The notes under the pieces are model-generated. The model did no database searches and was not told the DNA's origin. It worked only from the letters and a program-made list of their open reading frames with translations. A stretch of 64,000 nt of DNA from Streptomyces sp. AM 2-1-1 (GTDB lineage: Bacteria; Actinomycetota; Actinomycetes; Streptomycetales; Streptomycetaceae), in contig NZ_CP119147.1 in the NCBI RefSeq assembly GCF_029167645.1, positions 4,110,501 through 4,174,500 on the forward strand, in the 5' to 3' direction. Position numbers and translations under genes: made by a program. This document shows positions 35,487 to 44,474 of the stretch, one piece after another. Numbering within the stretch: the first letter of the stretch is position 1; each line of letters begins with the position of its first letter.

Positions 35487-36742
35487 CGCGTGCCTCCAAG
35501 GGCGGGAGTGGGAGTGAAGCGGACGGGCAGCTCCGTCAGACCGCGCAGCCACGGCGACGGGCGCCGGGTGAGGTCCTCGGCGGGGACCGAGAGATCGACG
35601 TCGGGCAGCCGGTCGAGGATCGCCTCGATCCCCGTACGGGCGATGACCTCGGCGGTCTCCTGGGCGGGGAACGGGCAGCGGTGCTCCCCGTGGCCGAAGG
35701 AGAGGAAGGCGTTGTTGCCGCCGGTGAGGGCAGAGCCGTCGGTACGGACCTGGGGGTCGGCGTTGGCGGCGGCGACCCCGAGGACGAGCAGGTCGCCGGC
35801 GGCGATGTGCTGCCCGCCGAGGTGGGTGTCGCGGCTGGCCCAGCGGCCGGCGACGTTCTGGGTGGGGGTGTCCTCCCAGAGCACCTCGTTCATCGCCTCG
35901 GCGACGCTGTGCCGGCCGCCGGAGAGCGAGGCGGCGAACCGGTCGTCGGTGAGCATCAGCCGCAGCGAGTTGCCGATCCAGTCGGCGGTCGGCTGGTGCC
36001 CGGCGGCGAGCATCACCATGAGGTCACGGGCGGTCTCGTCGGCGGTGAACTCGCCGGTGTCGGCGAGCATCCGGGACGGCACGTCGTCGCCGGGGGCGGC
36101 GGACCGTTCGGCCACCAGCCGGAACACCGACCCGGCGATGTGCTGCTGGCCGGCGAGCGCGTCCGGCCCGCCGTTGATCATGTCGTTCATCGCCTTGACG
36201 AGGGCGGGTCCCGCCTCGTCGGGGAAGCCGTACAGCTTGGCGAGGACCCGGACGGGCAGCAGCATCGCGTAGTCGCCGATGAGGTCGCAGGTGCCGGCGG
36301 AGCAGAAGCCGTCGATCAGTTCGTCGGCGAACTCCTCGGTGTACCTGCGCAGTTCGAAGGGGTCGGCGCCCTCCAGCGCGGTACTGATCACCTGCGAGCG
36401 GCGGCTGTGGCGCTCACCCACGGTGTAGAGGACCGAGGGCTGGTCCTTGCTGATCATCGGGTGCAGCGGCCAGTCGTCGGCGATGTGCGGCCACTGGTTC
36501 CAGATCTGCGAGTCCCGGGTGAACAGCACCGGATCCGTGGTGACCTGGTGCACCTCGCGGTAGCCGAGCACCAGCCAGGCGGGTACGTCGCCCGGCAGCA
36601 GGATCGGCGCCACCGGCCCGTGGTCCCGGCGGACCTCCCGGTAGAGCTGGTGCGGTTCGGTGGCGAACCGGGGGCCGGACAGCGGTACGGGACCGAGGTC
36701 CGCTGCCGCACCCGTGCCGTGGTCGACGGGGCACGCGTTCAC
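35483..36742 (-). CDS. cvnE: Cytochrome P450, CYP157-like, without the ExxR arginine (conservon E)
   Basis: 419-aa P450. The heme-binding loop LSFGHGEHRCPFPAQE and the I-helix MLAAGHQPTAD are present, but at the normally invariant ExxR position the sequence reads EVLWEDTP, so the Arg is Trp. Loss of ExxR is a known trait of the CYP157 family. GTG 36742 overlaps the GTPase stop by 4 bp with GGAG upstream, so it is translationally coupled. Whether it is catalytic or only electron-transfer/regulatory is open. It is paired with an intact P450 gene. Confidence 0.88.
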
Positions 36743-37395
36743 GAGGTGGTCTCCGGGGTTCTGCCGGCCGCCTCGGGAGCGCCCGCGAGCGCCGCCTGGG
36801 GAGTCCGGGCGCGGGCGGCGGACAGCGCGTGGAGGTGCTCGACCAGGGTGATGAGGACGTACTTGCTGGACGACCGGTCGCGGGCGTCGCACTCGACCAG
36901 TGGCACGTCCGGCGCGAGGTCGAGCGCCTCGCGGATCTGCTGCTCGGTGTGGAGCGGGCCGCCGAAGTCGTTGCACGCCACGATGAAGGGCGTGCCGTGG
37001 TGCTCCAAGCGGTCGATGGCGTACCAGGAGTCGGCGAGCCGGCGGGTGTCGACGAGGACGACGGCGCCCAGCGTGCCGGAGAACAGGCGGTCCCACAGGA
37101 ACCAGAAGCGCTCCTGGCCGGGGGCGCCGAAGAGGTAGAGCACGGAGCGCTCGTCCAGCGTGATGCGGCCGAAGTCGAAGGCGACCGTGGTGGACGTCTT
37201 CGTGTGCACGCCGTCCAGGTCGTCGACGTCCTCGCCCGCGCGGGTCATCGTCTCCTCCGTGTTGAGCGGACGGATCTCGCTCACGGAACGGACCATGGTC
37301 GTCTTGCCCACGCCGAAGCCACCGACGACGACGATCTTCAGTCCGTTGTCGGCCGTCGCCCGCAGGGCGGCGCGGTCAGAGGTTGCGGAGTCCAA
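36739..37395 (-). CDS. cvnD: Conservon small GTPase CvnD
   Basis: 218-aa Ras-like GTPase of the bacterial MglA/CvnD group. P-loop VVVGGFGVGKTTMVRSV, switch region (LNTEETM...DVDDLDGVHTKTSTTVAFDFG), DxxG-equivalent LFGAPGQERFWFLWD and base-binding ACNDFG in place of NKxD. Conservon GTPases act with CvnA-C at the membrane as a G-protein-like signalling complex. The start is probably TTG 37395 (AGGTG upstream), overlapping cvnC by 20 bp; no ATG or GTG fits between there and the P-loop. The C-terminal 30 residues are Ala/Pro-rich. Confidence 0.9.
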   Translation of the reverse strand: MDSATSDRAALRATADNGLKIVVVGGFGVGKTTMVRSVSEIRPLNTEETMTRAGEDVDDLDGVHTKTSTTVAFDFGRITLDERSVLYLFGAPGQERFWFLWDRLFSGTLGAVVLVDTRRLADSWYAIDRLEHHGTPFIVACNDFGGPLHTEQQIREALDLAPDVPLVECDARDRSSSKYVLITLVEHLHALSAARARTPQAALAGAPEAAGRTPETTS

Positions 37396-37747
37396 CGAGC
37401 ACCTGTTCCAGGATGTCGGGGTCGGGGAGCCGGTCCGCGACTCGGGCGGTACGGGGGTGGCGGGCGCTGATCCGGCCGGTGTCGAGCAGGTCGCCCAGCA
37501 TGATCCGGACGATGCCGACGGGCAGGTTCAGCGTCGCGGCGATCTCGACGACCGCGGTGGGCCGCTCGCACATCCGCAGGATCGCGACGTGCTCCGACTG
37601 CATGCCGGGAGCCGGCTCGCACTCGGCGACGACGAGCGTCACCAGGTCGAAGGTGTCGGAGTCCGTCCGGCTGCGGCCACCGGTGAGGGTGTACAGCCGG
37701 TCCGGGGAGTCGTCACGACCGGGGCGGGGGCGCGGCACCGGGGTCAC
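37376..37747 (-). CDS. cvnC: Conservon protein CvnC (DUF742)
   Basis: 123-aa DUF742 protein with a winged-helix-like core (LVTLVVAECEPAPGMQSEHVAIL, PTAVVEIAATLNLPVGIVRIML) and the start RLYTLTGGR. It bridges CvnA/CvnB and the GTPase in conservons. GTG 37747 overlaps the cvnB stop by 4 bp (GTGA). Confidence 0.92.
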   Translation of the reverse strand: MTPVPRPRPGRDDSPDRLYTLTGGRSRTDSDTFDLVTLVVAECEPAPGMQSEHVAILRMCERPTAVVEIAATLNLPVGIVRIMLGDLLDTGRISARHPRTARVADRLPDPDILEQVLVGLRNL

Positions 37748-38193
37748 CGGGCGGGGGTTCCCGCGTCGGCGCCCGGCCCGTCGGGCGCGGCGGACTCCTC
37801 ACGGGGCGGAGCGACGAGGTGCTCGCCGAGCTGCTCCACCAACTCGCTCATGTTGTGCCCGACGAGGCCGACGTCGGAGTCCTCGGCGGCGACGACCGCC
37901 AGGTGTGCGCCCGCGCCCGCCTCGACGATGAAGAGCACTCCGCCGTAGAACTCGGTCATCGCGGACCGTACGCCGCCGGTCCCGTCACCGAACTCGACGG
38001 ACGCCCCGTGCGAGAGGCTCTGGATGCCCGCGGAGATCGCGGCGAGCTGGTCGGCCTGGTCCACGGAGAGCTCGGGGGTGCGGCAGAGCTTCAGGCCGTC
38101 CCGGGAGAGCACCAGCGCGTGGCGGGCGCCCGGGGTGCGTCCGAGCAGGCCCTCCAGCAGCCAGTTCAGCTTCTCGTCGGTGGTCGCGGTCAT
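37744..38193 (-). CDS. cvnB: Conservon roadblock/LC7 protein CvnB
   Basis: 149-aa roadblock/LC7-domain protein (KLNWLLEGLLGRTPGARHALVL, AAISAGIQSLSHGAS, YGGVLFIVEAGAGAHLAVV), in this system a likely GTPase-activating or scaffold partner of CvnD. The last 25 residues are disordered. ATG 38193 overlaps the cvnA stop by 4 bp (ATGA). Confidence 0.93.
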   Translation of the reverse strand: MTATTDEKLNWLLEGLLGRTPGARHALVLSRDGLKLCRTPELSVDQADQLAAISAGIQSLSHGASVEFGDGTGGVRSAMTEFYGGVLFIVEAGAGAHLAVVAAEDSDVGLVGHNMSELVEQLGEHLVAPPREESAAPDGPGADAGTPAR

Positions 38194-39860
38194 CGGGTGT
38201 TGCCTTCCGGGAGGGGGGCGTTGGCCCGTACTGCCTGGCTGAAGGTGCTGAAGCGTTCGGCCTGCCGCTTCGCGTCGCCGGCCCGGTCGCGGACCTTCTC
38301 CGCGTCGGCGGGGGCGGTCTGCGCCGCGCGGGACTCGGCGGCGGCGAAGGTGCGCCCGCGACGGCGCCGGGGCAGTCCGCTCTCGCCGAACTTCGGGAAG
38401 GAGCCCGTCGACTCGGCCTCCGACTCGGCGGCGGGGGCGACGGCAGCGGCAGGGGCGGGGGCTTCGGGCTTCGCGGCGGGGGACGGCGGGTCCTGGGGCG
38501 CGGGCGCCGGCTCCTCCGCCGAGTCGGCGGCGCTCCCGGCCCCCTCGGCGGCGGCCTCGCCGCCGGCGCGCCCCGCTTCGGCGGCGCCCTCGCGGGGGCC
38601 CGCGGCGGAGTGGGTGGGCTCCGGTTCCGGGGTGCGGGTCTTCGGCGCGGCGACGGGCAGCGGTGCGGACGGAGCGCCCACCTGCGTACGGGAGATGAGC
38701 TCCTGCGGCAGCATCAGCAGGGCCCCGGTACCGCCGCGCGCGGACGGCCGGAAGGAGACCCGCAGGCCGTGCTTGCGGGCGAGGCGGCCGACGACGGCGA
38801 GGCCCAGGCGCGTACCGGAGGGCACCGCGGAGCTCTGGTCGCCGGGGGAGACGGCCTGTTGGGCGCGGCGCAGCTGCACGTCGCTCATGACGAGCCCGCT
38901 GTCCTCCACGGTGATCACGACGCCGGCCGGTACCTCTTCGACGTACACGTGCACTTCGGCGGTGGGCGGCGAGAAGTTGGCAGCGTTGTCGAGGAGCTCG
39001 GCGAGCGCGTGCATGACGCCCTCGGCCGCGTGGCCGGCGATCGCCACGTCGCTCGTCGAGTGCAGCCGGACGCGGCGGTACCCGCTGATGCGGCCCATCG
39101 CGCCGCGCAGGACGGACTCCATCACGATCGGCCTGGCCCACCGCCGTCCGGAGCGCGCACCGGTCAGTACGGCGATGGAGTCGGCGAGCCGGCCCGCCTG
39201 GGCGGTGCGGTGGTCCAGGTGGAGGAGGTCGGCGAGGACGGCGTCGTCGGTGTGCCGGCCCTCCATCTCGCGCAGGTCGGCGAGCATGCTGGTGGCGAGC
39301 GCCTGCATCCGGCTCGCCGCGTTGGCGCCCGTCGCGAGCGCGGCCGACCGCTCCCGGCCGGCCCGCTCGACGCGGGCGGTGAGGGCGGCCGTCTCGCGGG
39401 CGAAGCTCTCCCGGTCGGCCTCGTTCTCGGCGGCGCGCCGCTCGGTCTCGGCGGCCAGCCGCTCCTTGGCCTCGGCCGCCTCGGCGGTGGCCCGGGCGAG
39501 CGCGGAGGCCGCCTCCGAGGCGGCGCGGGTGGCTTCGGCACGGGAGGTCGCCTTGATCCGGGCGGCCTCGGCCGTGAAGCGCTGGGCGTCGGCGGCGGCG
39601 GACGACACCAGGCGCGTCGTCTCGTCGGTGAACCTGCGGCTGTCGGCCGCCCGCGCCAGGCGCAGCGCCCGTACGGTGCCCAGGGTGTGGGCGGCGAAGG
39701 TCACGGCGACGGTCAGCGCGAGGGCCGCGGCGCCCGCCCCCCACGCCAGTGGGGTCCGCACCGAAGCGGGGGCGACGGCGACGGCCCATGCGCACAGCGA
39801 GCCGGAGACGACTGCCGACACCAGCGCGGTGAGCGCGGTCGACCGGGTTGAGGGGCGCAA
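38190..39860 (-). CDS. cvnA: Conservon sensor histidine-kinase-like CvnA
   Basis: 556-aa membrane protein. Two TM helices (ALTALVSAVVSGSLCAWAVAV; GAAALALTVAVTFAAHTLG) are followed by a long Ala/Glu coiled coil (about 65-170), a nitrate/sulfate sensor-like helical region (MLADLREMEGRHTDDAVLADLLHLDHRTAQ) and an ATPase domain (ALAELLDNAANFSPPTAEVHV, VEDSGLVMSD, RLGLAVVGRLARKHG). The C-terminal 150 residues are Pro/Ala/Glu-rich and disordered. The start is probably TTG 39860, with AAGGA 6-10 nt upstream; other starts have no ribosome-binding site. First gene of the conservon operon. Confidence 0.88.
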   Translation of the reverse strand: MRPSTRSTALTALVSAVVSGSLCAWAVAVAPASVRTPLAWGAGAAALALTVAVTFAAHTLGTVRALRLARAADSRRFTDETTRLVSSAAADAQRFTAEAARIKATSRAEATRAASEAASALARATAEAAEAKERLAAETERRAAENEADRESFARETAALTARVERAGRERSAALATGANAASRMQALATSMLADLREMEGRHTDDAVLADLLHLDHRTAQAGRLADSIAVLTGARSGRRWARPIVMESVLRGAMGRISGYRRVRLHSTSDVAIAGHAAEGVMHALAELLDNAANFSPPTAEVHVYVEEVPAGVVITVEDSGLVMSDVQLRRAQQAVSPGDQSSAVPSGTRLGLAVVGRLARKHGLRVSFRPSARGGTGALLMLPQELISRTQVGAPSAPLPVAAPKTRTPEPEPTHSAAGPREGAAEAGRAGGEAAAEGAGSAADSAEEPAPAPQDPPSPAAKPEAPAPAAAVAPAAESEAESTGSFPKFGESGLPRRRRGRTFAAAESRAAQTAPADAEKVRDRAGDAKRQAERFSTFSQAVRANAPLPEGNTR

Positions 39861-40238
39861 TCGAAGTCCTTGGGGCGGACGGCTCGGGCGTACGGCACGG
39901 GCGGGGGGAACAGCACGGGCGGCGCTCGCTCGTCGCGCGCGGTGCTGCGGGGTCGGGTGCTGCGGGTCGGGCGCCCCGGGTCGGAGCGCGCGGGTCGGGT
40001 GGGGCCGGAACGCGGCGGGCGGAGGTGGCCGGGCATCGGAACGGCCTTCGTCGCGGAGAGTGAGAGGGCCGTAACGACTGGAGCTGTTTGGTCCAGCGCA
40101 AGTCGTGTTCACTATAGGAGAATTGACGCTCCTTTTGGGAAGTGTCCGTGGCGTTCTCTGTTCGTTCCGGGTTGTGTATGTGGTTGTGCGGGTGGTGTTG
40201 TCCGAAGAGTGCACGCCCTCGCCCGGCATGCTGGTGCC
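39861..40238. promoter_or_regulatory. Divergent promoter region
   Basis: 378 bp between the conservon and the divergent oxidoreductase gene. A TATAGT-like box on the minus strand (40111-40116) could be the conservon -10. On the plus strand CATGCT (40227-40232), 6 nt before ATG 40239, suggests a leaderless start. No named operator is seen. Confidence 0.45.
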
Positions 40239-43178
40239 ATGGCCGAACCGCACGTCCTCACCCCCGCCCTGGCCCGGGACCTGCGCGCCGAGGTCCGGGG
40301 GGAGACCTCCTTCGACGCGACCGCCCGGGCGCTCACCACGATGGACGCCTCCAACTACCGGCGGGTCCCGCTCGGAGTCGTCGCCCCGCGCGACGCCGAC
40401 GACGTCGCCGCGGCCCTCGCCGTCTGCCGCGCCCACCGGGTGCCCGTCGTCCCGCGCGGTGGCGGCACCTCCATCGCGGGCCAGGCCACCGGCACCGGGA
40501 TCGTCCTCGACCTCACCCGGCACCTGAACGCGATCGTGGAGCTGGACCCCGGATCCCGGACGGCGGTCGTCCAGCCCGGCGTGGTCCTCGACGACCTGCG
40601 GGCCGCCGCCGCCCCGCACGCACTCACCTTCGGCCCCGACCCGTCCACCCACGGCCGCTGCACCCTCGGCGGCATGATCGGCAACAACTCCTGCGGCGCG
40701 CACTCCGTCGCCTGGGGCACCACCGCCGACAACGTCCGCTCCCTCACCGTCGCCCGCTACGGCGGCGGCACCCTGCGCCTCGGCCGGGGCTGGGGGAGCC
40801 CCGGCGGGGACCGCGCCCCCGCCGGGCTGCGGCAGCTCGTCGACGGCCGGCTCGCCCCGCTGCGCACCGGCTTCCCGGACCTGCCGCGCCGCATCTCCGG
40901 TTACGCGCTGGACGCACTGCTCCCGGAACACCCCGGCGGCCCCGACCTCGCCCGCGCCTTCTGCGGCAGCGAGGGCACCCTCGCCGTCGTCACCGAGGCC
41001 ACCGTCCGGCTGGTCGGGTCGCCGCCCGCCCGCGCCCTCGCCGTCCTCGGCTACCCCGACGAGGCCGCCGCCGCGGAGGCCGCCGCGGGGCTCCTGCCGT
41101 ACGGCCCGCTCACCGTCGAGGGGATGGCCGCCGACCTCGTCCGTGCCCCCGCCGGGAGCTCCCGGAGCGTCGGCGACCCCGCCGGGCTGCCGCGCGGCGG
41201 CGCGTGGCTCTTCGTCGAGACCGGCGGCGCCACCCCGGCCGAGGCCCGGGAGCGGGCGGTCCGGATCGTGCGCGCCGCCGACGCGTTCGACGCGGCCGTC
41301 GTCACCGACCCGGCCGGACAGCGGGCCCTGTGGCGCATCCGTGAGGACGCCGCCGGCACCGCCACCCGGATGCCGGACGGCGCCGAGGCGTGGCCCGGCT
41401 GGGAGGACTGCGCGGTACCGCCCGCGCGCCTCGGGCCGTACCTGCGCGAGTTCCGCACCCTGCTCGCCGCCCACGGGCTGCGCGGGACGCCGTACGGCCA
41501 CTTCGGCGACGGCTGCATCCACGTCCGCATCGACTTCGACCTCCTCACCCCGGACGGCATCGCCCGCTTCCGCCGTTTCTCCGAGGACCAGGCACGCCTC
41601 GTCGCCGCCCACGGCGGCTCGCTCAGCGGCGAGCACGGCGACGGCCAGGCCCGTGCCGAACTGCTCCCCCTCATGTACGGCGACGAGCTGGTCTCCCTCT
41701 TCGGCGCGTACAAGGACCTCTGGGACCCGGACGGCGGGATGAACCCCGGGATGCTGGTCCGCCCCGACCGCCTCGACGCCAACCTCCGCTTCGACGTCCT
41801 GCCCCGCCGCCCGGTGGACGTCGCCTTCGGATACCCCGAGGACGGCGGCGACTTCACGGCGGCCGTGCGCCGCTGCGTGGGCGTCGCCAAGTGCCGTACG
41901 GCCGCGGCGCCCGGCGCGGGCGTCATGTGCCCCTCCTTCCGCGCCACCGGCGAGGAGGAGCACTCGACGCGCGGCCGGGCCCGGCTGCTGCACGAGATGC
42001 TGGCCGGCGAGATCGTCACGGACGGCTGGCGCTCCGAGGAGGTCCGCGACGCCCTCGACCTCTGCCTCTCCTGCAAGGGGTGCCGCAGCGACTGCCCGGT
42101 CGGCGTCGACATGGCCACCTACAAGGCGGAGTTCCTCCACCACCACTACCGGGGGCGGCTCCGCCCGGCCGCGCACTACGCGATGGGCTCGCTGCCCCGC
42201 TGGCTCCGGCTCGCCGCCCCCGTCGCCCCGCTCCTGAACGCCCTGGCACGCGTCCGCCCTCTCGCGGCCCTCGCCAAACGGCTGGCCGGCATCGCCCCGC
42301 AACGGCCGGTCCCCGTGCTCGCGCGGGAGACCTTCACCCGGTGGTGGACACGGCAGCGGGGACGGCCCGGGGCGGCGTCGCGGGCGGATGCCGGTGGGGC
42401 GGCCGGTGCGGGTGGAGGTGCAGGTGGGGCGTCCGGTGCGGGTGGAGTTGGCGGTGGGGCGTCCGGTGCGGGGACCGGCGGGGCGGTCGTGCTGTGGCCG
42501 GACACCTTCACCACCCACCTCGCGCCGGAGGTGGGCCGCGCGGCGGTGCGTGTCCTGGAGTCCGCCGGACGGACCGTCCACCACCCGGGCCCGGGTCTGT
42601 GCTGCGGGCTGACCTACGTCTCCACGGGCCGGCTCGACCGCGCCCGCACGGTCATGCGGCGCACCCTGGACCGGCTGGGCACCTCGCTCGGCCGGCCCCT
42701 CGTGGTCCTGGAACCGAGCTGCGCCGCCGCGCTCCGCACCGATCTGCCCGAACTCCTCCACGACGACCCGCGCGCGGCCGAACTCGCCGCCTCCGTGCGG
42801 ACGTTGGCGGAGTACCTGGAGGAGTTCGCCCCCGACTGGGAGCCGCCCCGGCTGGACCGCGCGGTGGCCGGGCAGACCCACTGCCACCAGCACGCGGTGC
42901 TCGGCGACGCGGCTGACCGCCGGGTGCGCGCCCGCGCCGGACTGACCGGTGAGCTGACGGGCGGATGCTGCGGCCTGGCGGGCAACTTCGGCTTCGAGAA
43001 GGGCCACTGGGAGGTCTCGGTGGCCTGCGCGGAGGAGCGGTTGCTGCCCGCCGTACGGGCGGCGGTCCCCGGGACGGAGATCCTCGCCGACGGCTTCTCC
43101 TGCCGCACCCAGCTGGAGCAGCTGGCGGGCGTACGGGCCCGGCACCTGGCCCAGGTACTGGCGGAAGGGCTGGAGTGA
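40239..43178 (+). CDS. FAD-binding and 4Fe-4S-binding oxidoreductase (GlcD/Dld-type fused to Fe-S/CCG domain)
   Basis: 979-aa three-part enzyme. An FAD-binding PCMH domain (about 40-270; PVVPRGGGTSIAGQATGTGIVLD, GRCTLGGMIGNNSCGAHSV) and FAD-oxidase C domain (CGSEGTLAVVTEATV, HFGDGCIHVRIDFDL, GGSLSGEHGDGQARAEL) oxidise a 2-hydroxyacid. A ferredoxin-like segment (GVAKCRTAA...VMCPSF; LCLSCKGCRSDCPVGVDM) binds Fe-S clusters, and two CCG motifs (GLCCGLTY, GGCCGLAGNFGF) end the protein. It probably oxidises lactate, glycolate or 2-hydroxyglutarate and feeds electrons to quinone. A Gly/Ala-rich 30-aa insertion (about 719-748) separates the last two parts. ATG 40239, apparently leaderless. Confidence 0.9.
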   Translation: MAEPHVLTPALARDLRAEVRGETSFDATARALTTMDASNYRRVPLGVVAPRDADDVAAALAVCRAHRVPVVPRGGGTSIAGQATGTGIVLDLTRHLNAIVELDPGSRTAVVQPGVVLDDLRAAAAPHALTFGPDPSTHGRCTLGGMIGNNSCGAHSVAWGTTADNVRSLTVARYGGGTLRLGRGWGSPGGDRAPAGLRQLVDGRLAPLRTGFPDLPRRISGYALDALLPEHPGGPDLARAFCGSEGTLAVVTEATVRLVGSPPARALAVLGYPDEAAAAEAAAGLLPYGPLTVEGMAADLVRAPAGSSRSVGDPAGLPRGGAWLFVETGGATPAEARERAVRIVRAADAFDAAVVTDPAGQRALWRIREDAAGTATRMPDGAEAWPGWEDCAVPPARLGPYLREFRTLLAAHGLRGTPYGHFGDGCIHVRIDFDLLTPDGIARFRRFSEDQARLVAAHGGSLSGEHGDGQARAELLPLMYGDELVSLFGAYKDLWDPDGGMNPGMLVRPDRLDANLRFDVLPRRPVDVAFGYPEDGGDFTAAVRRCVGVAKCRTAAAPGAGVMCPSFRATGEEEHSTRGRARLLHEMLAGEIVTDGWRSEEVRDALDLCLSCKGCRSDCPVGVDMATYKAEFLHHHYRGRLRPAAHYAMGSLPRWLRLAAPVAPLLNALARVRPLAALAKRLAGIAPQRPVPVLARETFTRWWTRQRGRPGAASRADAGGAAGAGGGAGGASGAGGVGGGASGAGTGGAVVLWPDTFTTHLAPEVGRAAVRVLESAGRTVHHPGPGLCCGLTYVSTGRLDRARTVMRRTLDRLGTSLGRPLVVLEPSCAAALRTDLPELLHDDPRAAELAASVRTLAEYLEEFAPDWEPPRLDRAVAGQTHCHQHAVLGDAADRRVRARAGLTGELTGGCCGLAGNFGFEKGHWEVSVACAEERLLPAVRAAVPGTEILADGFSCRTQLEQLAGVRARHLAQVLAEGLE

Positions 43179-43290
43179 GGGACGGCCCGCAGGGAGGGCC
43201 GGAAGGAGTCCTTTACCCCGCGCGGCACCTGGGAGAGGGTGGACGCGGCCCGCCACGGCCGGGCGGGCGGCCGACCCCAGGGGGCACCGC

Positions 43291-44433
43291 ATGACGTACG
43301 ACATCACCGTGCACGGGACCGTCGCGCCCGGCTTCGAGGGCGTCCGCGACGCCTTCGGGACGGTCCTGGCCGAGGACACCACCGAGCCGGGCTCCCAGCT
43401 CTCCGTACGTCTGCGCGGCCGGACCGTGGTGGACCTGTGGGCGGGCGAAGGCCTGGAGGCGACCTCGCTGCTCCCCGTCTTCTCGTCCACCAAGGGGGCG
43501 GCGCACCTGGTGGTGGCGCTGCTGGTGCAGGAGGGCACGCTCGTACTGGACCGCACGGTCGCTTCGTACTGGCCCGCGTTCGCCGCCGCCGGCACGGACA
43601 CGCTGACCCTGCGGGAACTGCTCGCCCACCGCAGCGGGCTGGTCGGCGCCACCCCGCGCTTCACCGACGAGGAGCTGGCCGACGACCGCCTGGTCGCCGA
43701 ACGGCTCGTGCGGCAGGAACCGTTCTGGAAGCCGGGCACGGCCTACGGCTACCACGCCGTGGTGATCGGCGCGCTGACCGGCGAGGTGGTGCGGCGGGCC
43801 ACCGGCCGCTCGATCCAGGAGCTGTACGAGGAGCGGGTCAGGGCGCCGCACGGGGTGGAACTCCACCTCGGTCTGCCCGAGGCGCTCGAACCCCGCTTCG
43901 TACCGGTACGGCCGATGGCGCCGACCCCGGAGCAGGCGGCGACCCTGACCGCCTTCCCCCCGGACCCGGAGGGCGTGTTCGCCGCCGCGTTCAACCTTCC
44001 GACGGATCTGGCCGGCTGGGGAAACCTGCCGGTGGTGCGCGCGCTCGGTTCGGCGTCGGCCGGGGGCGTGGGCTCCGCGCGCGGGCTCGCCCGGATGTAC
44101 GCGGCGGCCGTGTCCGGGGTGGACGGCGCGGCCCCGCTGCTGACGCCGGCCACCGCCGCCGAGTGCGCGCGCCTCTCCTGGTCCGGGACCGACCTGGTCA
44201 CCGGCGCGCAGGACGCGTTCGGGCTGGGTTTCCGGCGGACGTCGGGCCAGTACCCCGTGCTGAGCGCAAGCGCGTTCGGCCACTCCGGCGCGGCCGGCTC
44301 GCAGGCGTTCGCCGATCCGGAGCTGGGCATCGCGTACGGGTACACCCGCCGCCGGTACGCCTACCCGGGCGGCGAGGCGCCGGAGAACACGCACCTGGTG
44401 GAAGCGGTGGTCCGGGCGGCCGGGGGCGCCTGA
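43291..44433 (+). CDS. Serine hydrolase, beta-lactamase/EstB family
   Basis: 380-aa hydrolase with the class C/D-peptidase fold. Catalytic SxxK in VFSSTKGAAHL, the Tyr motif in TAYGYHAVVIG (YxN replaced by YxH-like) and the third motif HSGAAGSQAF. It has no signal peptide, so it is a cytosolic EstB/LACTB-type esterase rather than a secreted beta-lactamase. It acts on esters or amides of unknown nature. ATG 43291; a weak GGGGG precedes it. It sits 113 bp downstream of the FAD oxidoreductase and may be cotranscribed. Confidence 0.86.
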   Translation: MTYDITVHGTVAPGFEGVRDAFGTVLAEDTTEPGSQLSVRLRGRTVVDLWAGEGLEATSLLPVFSSTKGAAHLVVALLVQEGTLVLDRTVASYWPAFAAAGTDTLTLRELLAHRSGLVGATPRFTDEELADDRLVAERLVRQEPFWKPGTAYGYHAVVIGALTGEVVRRATGRSIQELYEERVRAPHGVELHLGLPEALEPRFVPVRPMAPTPEQAATLTAFPPDPEGVFAAAFNLPTDLAGWGNLPVVRALGSASAGGVGSARGLARMYAAAVSGVDGAAPLLTPATAAECARLSWSGTDLVTGAQDAFGLGFRRTSGQYPVLSASAFGHSGAAGSQAFADPELGIAYGYTRRRYAYPGGEAPENTHLVEAVVRAAGGA

Positions 44434-44442
44434 CGGGGGCAC

Positions 44443-44469
44443 GGGCCGCCGTGTTCGCACCGGCGGCCC
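44443..44469. terminator. Bidirectional terminator between convergent genes
   Basis: GGGCCGCCG / CGGCGGCCC (44443-44451, 44461-44469) with a 9-nt loop, in the 41 bp between the hydrolase stop and the ChW-protein stop. Confidence 0.7.
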
Positions 44470-44474
44470 CGCGC

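Noticed and set aside
41000..41800. Other long plus-frame ORFs inside the FAD oxidoreductase
   Set aside because: They are Arg/Pro-rich out-of-frame shadows without motifs.
38190..43739. Minus frame of 1849 codons running through cvnA and the antisense of the FAD oxidoreductase
   Set aside because: Only the first-part cvnA (from TTG 39860) has family features; the upstream extension is antisense to a conserved enzyme.
43291..44433. The serine hydrolase as a secreted beta-lactamase conferring resistance
   Set aside because: No signal peptide and an altered Tyr motif; it fits the cytosolic EstB-like esterase group better.
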